From Hydrogenophaga sp. (GTDB lineage Bacteria > Pseudomonadota > Gammaproteobacteria > Burkholderiales > Burkholderiaceae_C), in contig JAIFNE010000198.1 in the NCBI GenBank assembly GCA_020047875.1, forward strand, positions 1 through 7,620: 7,620 nucleotides of DNA, read 5' to 3'. A model generated the notes under the pieces. It saw only the letters and a list, made by a program, of their open reading frames with translations, searched no databases and was not told where the DNA came from. This document shows, piece by piece, positions 1 through 5,460 of this stretch (positions are counted from its first letter, which is position 1; every line of letters starts with the position of its first letter). A program made the translations under genes and the position numbers.

Positions 1-10
1 AGCGCCCCGC

Positions 11-988
11 TCAGGCGCCCACCACCCAAGCCACCACCGCCAGCCAAAGCGGCGCAGTCAGTAAAAAACCGATGGTGGACATGGCAATGGCCGAGGTGGT
101 TTCGGCCTCCAGCACCCGGTAGCGCTGGGCAAACAGCAGCGGGTTGCTGCCCGCGGGCAGGGCGGCGGCCATCACCACCACTGTGAGCGGCAGGGCTTCG
201 AGCGCGAACACCCAGTGCCCCACCACCAGCACCACCGCGGGCATCACCAGCAGCTTGAACGCCACCAGCGCCGCCATGCCCCGGCCGGAGAACACGAAAC
301 CGTATTGATTGAGCGAGACGCCGATTAGCACCAGGCACAGCGGCACCACCGCCTGCCCCAGTTGCACCAGCAACTCGTCCAGCAGCAACGGCACGCTCAC
401 GCCGCTGGCATTGACCAGCAGGCCCAAAACGATGGGCAGCACCACCGGGTGAATCACCGTTTTGCGTGCGGTTTCGCGCAGCAGTCGGCCCAGGTGGCCA
501 TCGGCCAGGCCTTGGCGCGCGCGGTCCCGCGCCAGCGCCAGTTCCACCTGCGCTGTCATGAGGGTGAGGATGGTGAGCGCGTGCAGGCTCACGATGGTGA
601 GGTGAATGGCCAGCCCCGCCTCGCCCAGCACCGAGGCCGCCAGCGGAATGCCCAGTTGCACCGAGTTGCCGAAACACGCGGTCATGGCGCGCACGCCCGG
701 CGCCGCCGGCGAGGCGTGGGTCACGCGCCGCTGGTTCCACACCACCACCGCCAGCGCCATGGCCCACACCGGCAGGAAAAACACCGCCAGCGCGCTCCAC
801 GGCATGGCCGCAAAGTCCATCCGCGAGGCGGTGCGAAACAGCAACGCCGGCACAAACAGATAAAACGCCGCGTTGCTCAGCGTGCGCGCCACGTCGCCTG
901 GCCCGAGCCAGCGCAGTCGCGCGGCGCCCCAGCCCAGCGCCACGATCAGGCCCATGGCCAGCAGTTTGAGCAAGACGGAAGTGGCCAT
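11..988 (-). CDS. AEC-family (auxin efflux carrier-like) transporter
   Basis: Complete 325-residue inner-membrane protein of the AEC permease family, whose members carry small organic anions such as malate or malonate; the substrate here cannot be told. About ten hydrophobic segments are visible, roughly at residues 4-20, 38-52, 62-84, 104-118, 126-148, 180-196, 206-226, 240-258, 265-280 and 300-322. They form two five-helix halves around a polar loop at about 150-178. Family-type motifs are FGNSVQLGIPLA (106-117), HPVVLPIVLGL (180-190) and ALPAGSNPLLFAQRY (276-290), the last being typical of the second half of AEC proteins. The length is normal. The ATG at 988 gives a standard N-terminus, although no strong Shine-Dalgarno precedes it. 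The gene starts 41 nt after the stop of comM on the same strand and may be transcribed with it, but a functional link is not evident. Confidence 0.9.
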   Translation of the reverse strand: MATSVLLKLLAMGLIVALGWGAARLRWLGPGDVARTLSNAAFYLFVPALLFRTASRMDFAAMPWSALAVFFLPVWAMALAVVVWNQRRVTHASPAAPGVRAMTACFGNSVQLGIPLAASVLGEAGLAIHLTIVSLHALTILTLMTAQVELALARDRARQGLADGHLGRLLRETARKTVIHPVVLPIVLGLLVNASGVSVPLLLDELLVQLGQAVVPLCLVLIGVSLNQYGFVFSGRGMAALVAFKLLVMPAVVLVVGHWVFALEALPLTVVVMAAALPAGSNPLLFAQRYRVLEAETTSAIAMSTIGFLLTAPLWLAVVAWVVGA

Positions 989-1029
989 GGCCGGGATGGT
1001 TGCAGGGCGGCCGCGCGCAGGCGAGCGGC

Positions 1030-2589
1030 TCAGCCGCCTTGTCGCAGCGCGCGCCGGTACTGCACCGCTTCAGCCACGTGGGCCACGGTCACCGTGTCGG
1101 TGCCCGCCAGGTCGGCGATGGTGCGGGCAACGCGCAGCGCCCGGTGGGTGCTGCGGGCGCTCCAGCCCAGGCGGGTGGCGGCGGTGTTCAGGAATTTGAG
1201 GGCGCTGGGGTCGGCGTGCAGGTGCGCGTCGAGCGCTTCACCGGCCAGCGCCTGGTTGGGCTGGCCCTGGCGCGTCATGGCGCGCTGGCGGGCGGTGGCC
1301 ACGCGTTCGCGCACGGCCGCACTGGGTTCGCCAGCGCCGCCGTGCAGCAGGTCTTCGCTGGGCAGGGCGGGGACCTCCACATGCAGGTCGATGCGGTCCA
1401 GCAGCGGACCGCTGAGCTTGCCCTGGTAACGCGCAATCTGGTCGGGCGTGTCGCGGCAGGGCTTGCTGGGGTGGCCCAGGAAGCCGCACGGGCAGGGGTT
1501 CATGGCGGCCACGAGCTGGAAGCGCGCCGGAAACTCGCTTTGCATGGCCGCGCGCGAAATGCGGATGCGGCCGCTCTCCAGCGGCTCGCGCAGCGCTTCC
1601 AGCGCGGCGCGGGGGAACTCGGGGAGTTCGTCGAGAAACAGCACGCCATGGTGCGCCAGCGAGATCTCGCCCGGTCGGGGTGGTGAACCGCCGCCCACCA
1701 GCGCCACGGCGCTGGCGCTGTGGTGCGGCGCACAGGTGGGCCGGTGACCCCAGTGCGCCAGGTTGAAGCGCCCGGCCAGCGAAGCGACGGCAGCGGATTC
1801 CAGCGCCTCGTCGGTGGTCATGGTGGGCAGCAGGCCGGCGAAGCGCTGCGCGAGCATGCTTTTGCCGGAGCCGGGCGGCCCCATCATCAGCAGGCTGTGG
1901 CCGCCCGCCGCGGCAATTTCCAGCGCGCGCTTGGCGGCTGCCTGACCTTTCACGTCGGCCAGATCGGCGTAGTCGGGCGTGTGGGCGAGCGCCTGCGGCG
2001 CCAGGCGCACCCAGCCGTCGCCCGCCGACTCGGCGTTGCCCTCCGCCGCTGATTCAGGAAGAAACTGCGCCACCACGTCGAGCAGGTGGCGCGCCCGGTA
2101 CACCAGCGCCTGCGGCACCAGGGCGGCCTCTTCGGCGCTGCCCGGTGGCAGCACCAGCTGGCAGCGAGCCGTGTCACCACCCGCGCCCACCGCCCGGTGC
2201 AGCGCCAGGCTCATGGCCAGCGCGCCCCGCACCGCGCGCAACTCGCCGCTTAAGGACAGCTCGCCAGCAAACTCCCAGCCTTGCAGCCGCGGCCCGCTGA
2301 TCTGGCCGCTGGCGGCCAGGATGCCCAGCGCAATTGGCAAGTCGAATCGCCCCGAATCTTTGGGCAGGTCGGCTGGCGCTAGGTTGACGGTGATGCGTTT
2401 GTTGCTCGGGAAGTCGAGCCCGGCGTTGGCGATGGCCGAGCGCACGCGCTCGCGCGCCTCCTTCACCTCGGTGTCGGCCAGACCCACCAGCGTGAAGCTG
2501 GGCAATCCATTGGCCAGATGAACTTCCACCTGCACCGGGCGCGCGTCAAGCCCGATCAGCGCGCGGCTGTGCACCAGCGACAGACTCAT
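1030..2589 (-). CDS. comM: ComM/YifB-family Mg-chelatase-like AAA+ ATPase
   Basis: Complete 519-residue cytoplasmic AAA+ ATPase of the YifB/ComM family. In naturally competent bacteria ComM acts as a hexameric helicase that promotes branch migration during integration of transformed DNA. The N-terminal ChlI-like domain spans about 1-180 and opens with MSLSLVHSRALIGLDA, the usual family start. Walker A is GPPGSGKS (237-244), Walker B is VLFLDE (316-321), and HHSASAVALVGGG (289-301) and GPLLDRIDLHVEV (394-406, probable arginine finger) are also conserved. A cysteine-rich patch CPCGFLGHPSKPC (366-378) and a C-terminal Mg-chelatase helical domain (about 425-515) follow. The ATG at 2589 was chosen because homology begins there and AGGGAG sits 10 nt upstream; an in-frame extension to 2727 has no family character. 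It is divergent from glnK. Whether the host is competent cannot be judged from this window. Confidence 0.95.
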   Translation of the reverse strand: MSLSLVHSRALIGLDARPVQVEVHLANGLPSFTLVGLADTEVKEARERVRSAIANAGLDFPSNKRITVNLAPADLPKDSGRFDLPIALGILAASGQISGPRLQGWEFAGELSLSGELRAVRGALAMSLALHRAVGAGGDTARCQLVLPPGSAEEAALVPQALVYRARHLLDVVAQFLPESAAEGNAESAGDGWVRLAPQALAHTPDYADLADVKGQAAAKRALEIAAAGGHSLLMMGPPGSGKSMLAQRFAGLLPTMTTDEALESAAVASLAGRFNLAHWGHRPTCAPHHSASAVALVGGGSPPRPGEISLAHHGVLFLDELPEFPRAALEALREPLESGRIRISRAAMQSEFPARFQLVAAMNPCPCGFLGHPSKPCRDTPDQIARYQGKLSGPLLDRIDLHVEVPALPSEDLLHGGAGEPSAAVRERVATARQRAMTRQGQPNQALAGEALDAHLHADPSALKFLNTAATRLGWSARSTHRALRVARTIADLAGTDTVTVAHVAEAVQYRRALRQGG

Positions 2590-2619
2590 GATGTGGAAAC
2601 TCCCTGTTTTGGTGCAAAT

Positions 2620-2638
2620 ACAGCGGCAGTGCCGCTGT
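2620..2638. promoter_or_regulatory. Palindrome with GGCA-N-TGCC core next to comM start
   Basis: ACAGCGGCA-G-TGCCGCTGT is a perfect inverted repeat of two 9-base arms around one base, ending 31 nt upstream of the comM ATG. It shares its GGCA-N-TGCC core and its spacing with the two palindromes upstream of glnK. It could be an operator for comM, or it could fold as a 7-bp hairpin in the comM leader. On the minus strand a possible -10 element (TATTTG, 2615-2620) directly abuts it, but no convincing -35 element is seen. Confidence 0.45.
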
Positions 2639-2656
2639 CCTCCCCGTGCCCGATGT

Positions 2657-2671
2657 GCACAACATCGGTGC
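2657..2671 (+). promoter_or_regulatory. Possible NtrC-binding site
   Basis: GCAC-AACAT-CGGTGC matches the classical NtrC consensus GCAC-N5-TGGTGC at all but one fixed base, and it retains the GCAC-N7-GTGC dyad. It lies about 290 bp upstream of the predicted sigma-54 transcription start of glnK, a distance from which NtrC enhancers can act by looping. The same bases overlap another inverted repeat, CCGATGT-N5-ACATCGG (2650-2668), so the symmetry may have another cause. A weaker TGGTGCA half-site lies at 2610-2616. Confidence 0.4.
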
Positions 2672-2870
2672 GTTTCCGGGTGTTGCCTGCCGCAGCACCC
2701 CGGACCCTGCATCCGATTGGGAATCATGGCACATCGGCGCGCCCAGCCGGAGTCTCGATGGACGGTGCGATGCGAACAAATCTGCGGATGGCGGGGTTTC
2801 TACCGCGGCGAAGCGGTGGATGCCCTGCGCGGCCTTCTTGAGCCGCAGTGCATTTCAGCAAGATGGTGAG

Positions 2871-2910
2871 ATCAGGCAATGCCCGATGCTGATATCAGGC
2901 ATTGCCTGAT
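2871..2910. promoter_or_regulatory. Tandem 17-bp palindromes upstream of glnK (operator pair)
   Basis: Two copies of one palindromic site lie in tandem. The first is ATCAGGCA-A-TGCCCGAT (2871-2887, one mismatch between arms). The second is ATCAGGCA-T-TGCCTGAT (2894-2910, perfect, and extended to 9-base arms at 2893-2911). Their centres are 23 bp apart, about two helical turns. The outer arms also form a perfect 13-bp inverted repeat (2871-2883 with 2898-2910). Relative to the predicted sigma-54 start near 2956 the centres fall at about -77 and -54, so the pair is a DNA element rather than part of that transcript. The sequence does not match NtrC. The likely reading is a dimer-binding operator pair for an unidentified regulator. 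Confidence 0.6.
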
Positions 2911-2929
2911 ACCGATGGCCGGTGTTTCC

Positions 2930-2946
2930 TGGCACGAACCCTGCTT
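2930..2946 (+). promoter_or_regulatory. Sigma-54 (-24/-12) promoter of glnK-amtB
   Basis: TGGCACG-AACC-CTGCTT matches the sigma-54 consensus TGGCACG-N4-TTGCW with one mismatch (C for T at 2941). The invariant GG (2931-2932) and GC (2943-2944) have the required 10-bp spacing. The predicted start is near 2956, giving a leader of about 72 nt before the glnK ATG. glnK-amtB operons in proteobacteria are commonly driven by RpoN and phosphorylated NtrC under nitrogen limitation, which supports the call. Confidence 0.8.
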
Positions 2947-3027
2947 AGCTGCAGGAGCGTTCGCTATTGTCCTGGCGTTGTGGCTTCTGCCCCGGCGTCC
3001 CTTTCGATTCAGAAGAGGAATCCCACC

Positions 3028-3366
3028 ATGAAGATGGTTTCAGCCGTTATCAAACCGTTCAAGCTCGACGAGGTGCGCGAAGCCCTTTCCAGCATGGGCG
3101 TTCAAGGCATCACCGTGACCGAGGTCAAGGGGTTTGGCCGCCAGAAGGGGCACACCGAGTTGTACCGCGGCGCGGAGTATGTGGTCGACTTTCTGCCCAA
3201 GGTGAAGCTCGAAGCCGCGGTGTCCGACGACCTGGTCGACCGCGTGATCGAAGTCATTGAAGGCGCGGCGCGCACCGGAAAGATCGGCGACGGAAAGATT
3301 TTCGTCACCAATCTGGAGCAGGTGGTCCGCATCCGCACCGGCGAGACCGGCAAGGAAGCCCTTTGA
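3028..3366 (+). CDS. glnK: P-II nitrogen regulatory protein (GlnK)
   Basis: Complete 112-residue P-II signalling protein, the usual length. As a cytoplasmic trimer it senses ATP/ADP and 2-oxoglutarate, and it binds AmtB to block ammonium uptake when nitrogen is plentiful. Visible features are the start MKMVSAVIKPFKLDEVREAL, the T-loop GFGRQKGHTELYRGAEY (35-51) ending in the uridylylation residue Tyr51, the B-loop TGKIGDGKIFV (83-93), and C-terminal RIRTGE. Residue 54 is Asp, as in E. coli GlnB, whereas E. coli GlnK has Asn, so the name glnK rests mainly on linkage to amtB. The start at 3028 is set by GAGGA 8 nt upstream and by homology; an in-frame ATG at 2902 lies upstream of the sigma-54 start. 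amtB begins 28 nt after its stop, forming one operon. Confidence 0.93.
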   Translation: MKMVSAVIKPFKLDEVREALSSMGVQGITVTEVKGFGRQKGHTELYRGAEYVVDFLPKVKLEAAVSDDLVDRVIEVIEGAARTGKIGDGKIFVTNLEQVVRIRTGETGKEAL

Positions 3367-3394
3367 ACTCAGACCGCACAGAAAAGAGCACACC

Positions 3395-4954
3395 ATGAAA
3401 AAGCTGATTGTTTCCCTCACGCTGGGCCTGAGCCTGGCCTTGGGCGGCCTGAGCGCCATCGCCCAGACCACCACCGAAGCGCCGCCCGCTGTCACCGCGC
3501 CGGCCGAAGCTGCCCCCGCACCCGCTGCGGCCGAAGCAGCGCCTGCGGCACCAGAAGCCGCCGCCGCGCCTGCCATGGCGGCGCCCGCTGAGGCCGCTGC
3601 CGAAGTCGCAGCACCCGCCCCGACGCCGAACAAGGGCGATACCGCCTGGATGATGGTCTCCACCATGTTGGTGATCCTCATGGTGCCTGGCCTGGCCTTG
3701 TTCTATGGCGGCTTGGTGCGCAGCAAGAACATGCTGTCGGTGCTGATGCAGGTGATGGTGACCTTCTCGCTGATCGTCGTGCTCTGGGCCGTCTACGGCT
3801 ACAGCCTGGCCTTCACCGAGGGCAATGCCTTCATCGGTGGCTTCGACCGCCTGTTTCTGAACGGCATCTGGGACAACGCCGCGGGCACGTTCGCCAACGC
3901 CGCAACCTTCAGTAAGGGCGTTGTGATTCCAGAGATCGTGTTTGCCGCCTTCCAGGCCACCTTCGCCGGCCTCACCTGCGCCCTGATCGTGGGCGCCTTC
4001 GCCGAGCGCATCAAGTTCAGCGCTGTGCTGCTGTTCAGTGCGCTCTGGTTCACCTTCAGCTACGTGCCGATTGCCCACATGGTGTGGTTCTGGATGGGCC
4101 CTGACGCCTACGGCTCGGCCGAGGTGGCCGCCGAGATGACCTCCAAGGCGGGCCTGATTTGGCAACACGGTGCGCTGGACTTTGCTGGCGGCACGGTGGT
4201 GCACATCAACGCCGCGGTGGCCGGTCTGGTCGGTGCGTACATGATTGGTAAGCGCATTGGCTACGGCAAGGAATCCATGGCGCCGCACAGCCTGACCCTG
4301 ACCATGCTCGGCGCCTCGCTGCTGTGGGTGGGCTGGTTCGGTTTCAACGCCGGCTCCGCCCTGGAAGCCAACGGCTTTGCAGCCCTTGCTTTCATCAACA
4401 CCCTGATGGCCACCGCAGCTGCTGTGCTGGCCTGGTGCATCGGTGAATCGCTGATGAAGGGCAAGGCTTCCATGCTGGGCGCCGCCTCTGGTGCGGTGGC
4501 TGGTCTGGTTGCCATCACGCCCGCTGCCGGCAACGTCGGCATCCTGGGTGGCCTCGTCATCGGTTTTGTGGGTGGTTTCGCCGGCTTGTGGGGTGTGACC
4601 GGCCTGAAGAAGATGCTGGGCGCAGACGATTCGCTCGACGTGTTCGGCATCCATGGCGTGTGCGGCATCGTGGGCGCCCTGCTGACCGGCGTGTTCAACA
4701 GCCCCAACCTGGGCGGCCCGTCGCTGGTGAGCGACTGGACCACGGTGTCCATGGTCACCGCCGAGGCTTACAGCATCGCTGGCCAGGTCTGGATTCAGCT
4801 CAAGGGCGTGCTGATCACCATTGCGTGGTCGGGTGTGGTTTCCGTGATTGCCTTCAAGATCGTTGACATGACCATCGGTCTGCGGGTCACCGAAGAGCAG
4901 GAACGCGAAGGCCTGGACATCAGCTCGCACGGCGAGACGGCTTACGGTCGCTGA
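3395..4954 (+). CDS. amtB: Ammonium transporter AmtB
   Basis: Complete 519-residue Amt/Rh-family ammonium channel, an inner-membrane trimer that conducts ammonium and is blocked by GlnK. Residues 1-24 look like a cleavable signal peptide (MKKLIVSLTLGLSLALGG..AIA-Q). An Ala/Pro-rich low-complexity segment (25-79) follows, then the core of about eleven helices from residue 82. The twin pore histidines are H270 (DFAGGTVVHINAA) and H420 (VFGIHGVCG), exactly 150 residues apart as in E. coli H168/H318. D262 and F317 match E. coli D160 and F215, and F186/F190 probably match the periplasmic-gate phenylalanines. The C-tail IGLRVTEEQEREGLD (494-508) is the conserved GlnK-responsive motif. The start at 3395 has AAGAG 6 nt upstream and begins the signal peptide. 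It is the second gene of the operon and ends before a strong terminator. Confidence 0.97.
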   Translation: MKKLIVSLTLGLSLALGGLSAIAQTTTEAPPAVTAPAEAAPAPAAAEAAPAAPEAAAAPAMAAPAEAAAEVAAPAPTPNKGDTAWMMVSTMLVILMVPGLALFYGGLVRSKNMLSVLMQVMVTFSLIVVLWAVYGYSLAFTEGNAFIGGFDRLFLNGIWDNAAGTFANAATFSKGVVIPEIVFAAFQATFAGLTCALIVGAFAERIKFSAVLLFSALWFTFSYVPIAHMVWFWMGPDAYGSAEVAAEMTSKAGLIWQHGALDFAGGTVVHINAAVAGLVGAYMIGKRIGYGKESMAPHSLTLTMLGASLLWVGWFGFNAGSALEANGFAALAFINTLMATAAAVLAWCIGESLMKGKASMLGAASGAVAGLVAITPAAGNVGILGGLVIGFVGGFAGLWGVTGLKKMLGADDSLDVFGIHGVCGIVGALLTGVFNSPNLGGPSLVSDWTTVSMVTAEAYSIAGQVWIQLKGVLITIAWSGVVSVIAFKIVDMTIGLRVTEEQEREGLDISSHGETAYGR

Positions 4955-4977
4955 CCTTCAGCAGCCTCGGTCTTCTC

Positions 4978-5011
4978 AACCCCGCGTGGCCACTGGCCCG
5001 CGGGGTTTTTT
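4978..5011 (+). terminator. Rho-independent terminator of glnK-amtB
   Basis: AACCCCGCG (4978-4986) pairs perfectly with CGCGGGGTT (4999-5007). The loop adds a further GGCC/GGCC pairing around ACT, and the stem runs into six T residues (5006-5011). It lies 23 nt after the amtB stop. The opposite side lacks a matching run, so termination should act only on the plus strand. Confidence 0.93.
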
Positions 5012-5110
5012 GCTTTCTGGGCGCGTGGCGCGAACGGCTGCCACCGGTCGGTGCAAAATCTGGCTGCTGGCGTCGGCGCAGACTGCCGCCAGTTATTCAG
5101 GGAGTCCAAC

Positions 5111-5368
5111 ATGTCAAACCGCCATTTGTTTCGGCTGGCTGCCGCGTCTGCGGCCTTGCTGATCGCCACCAGTCTGAGCGCCGCCGAGCCGGCGGCCTCG
5201 GGCCCGAAGTCCAAGCCCGCAGCGGCCGCGTCTGCCAAGAAGGCCCCTGGCAAGGTGACGTTCCGGGATGCGCCGTCCGCCGAAAAACCAGCCGATCGCG
5301 CCCGACGCCTCAAGCGCGAATGCAAGGGCCGGCCCAACGCGGGCATGTGTCTGGGTCACGCCAGCTGA
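5111..5368 (+). CDS. Small secreted protein of unknown function
   Basis: An 85-residue protein that I do not recognise as a named family. Residues 1-24 or 1-25 form a likely Sec signal peptide: basic MSNRHLFR, a hydrophobic stretch (9-20), then SLSAA. The mature part of about 60 residues has an Ala/Lys/Pro-rich spacer (26-48) and a basic C-terminal block RARRLKRECKGRPNAGMC (63-80). Its only two cysteines, C71 and C80, could form a disulfide in the periplasm. The start is well supported by AGGGAG 6 nt before the ATG at 5111. The gene lies after the amtB terminator, so it needs its own promoter; CAAAAT (5054-5059) is a possible -10, without a clear -35. It could be a lineage-specific envelope protein. 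No functional link to glcE is evident. Confidence 0.75.
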   Translation: MSNRHLFRLAAASAALLIATSLSAAEPAASGPKSKPAAAASAKKAPGKVTFRDAPSAEKPADRARRLKRECKGRPNAGMCLGHAS

Positions 5369-5380
5369 ATGCTGCAGCCC

Positions 5381-5394
5381 AGCGCTGCAGCGCT
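5381..5394. repeat. 14-bp perfect palindrome between small gene and glcE
   Basis: AGCGCTGCAGCGCT is a perfect palindrome 12 nt after the stop of the small secreted-protein gene. A nearby GCTGCAG (5371-5377) repeats part of it. No T-run follows, so it is not a standard terminator. It may be an operator, a transcript-end hairpin, or chance in GC-rich DNA. Confidence 0.4.
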
Positions 5395-5460
5395 CGGTGG
5401 CCCGACGCGGTCGGGGTGGGTCGCGGTGGGGAGATTGCACGCCGCCATGAAAAAAGCTCA

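Larger units (their letters stand above)
2590..3027. other. Divergent comM/glnK intergenic control region
   Basis: This 438-nt stretch separates the divergent comM and glnK genes and holds no gene I can support. Short open frames run through it on both strands, but none shows domain features, a good ribosome site or coherent codon use. It contains, from left to right, a GGCA-N-TGCC palindrome near comM, an NtrC-like dyad, a featureless block (about 2673-2870), two tandem palindromes, a sigma-54 promoter, and a leader of about 70 nt before glnK. From memory, ubiK (a coiled-coil accessory factor) often lies near comM or glnK-amtB in proteobacteria; no trace of it is visible here. Confidence 0.7.

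Noticed and set aside
362..1429. 355-codon plus-strand frame across the AEC and comM genes
   Set aside because: It is antisense to two well-supported genes, and its Arg/His/Gln-rich translation has no family features.
2610..2616. TGGTGCA, a half-match to the NtrC consensus
   Set aside because: The partner half (GCAC five bases upstream) is absent; only two of four bases match.
2590..2727. N-terminal extension of comM to an upstream ATG at 2727
   Set aside because: The added 46 residues are Cys/His/Arg-rich and unlike any ComM. The ATG at 2589 has a good ribosome site and begins the conserved family sequence.
2646..2909. 87-codon plus-strand frame in the comM/glnK gap
   Set aside because: It has no ribosome site or recognisable domain, its frame overlaps the regulatory palindromes, and other short frames overlap it equally.
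2902..3027. Extension of glnK to an in-frame ATG at 2902
   Set aside because: P-II proteins start at MKMVSAVIKPF, with a GAGGA site just before 3028. The upstream ATG lies before the predicted sigma-54 start and inside an operator palindrome.
3821..3829. GGCAATGCC core inside amtB
   Set aside because: The bases encode a normal AmtB stretch (GNAF) and the palindrome does not extend beyond the core, so it is most likely chance.
3305..4930. Very long minus-strand open frame (541 codons) opposite amtB
   Set aside because: It mirrors amtB, whose identity is certain. The translation is His/Gln/Gly-rich low-complexity sequence, typical of the antisense of a GC-rich gene, with no domain.
5403..5432. 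G-rich stretch with several GG/GGGG runs that might form a G-quadruplex
   Set aside because: The runs are uneven and mostly two bases long. In GC-rich DNA this is weak evidence, and no function is suggested by position.
5320..5460. glcE start at ATG 5320
   Set aside because: It would overlap the end of the small secreted-protein gene, adds 47 residues without family similarity, and would make GlcE unusually long.
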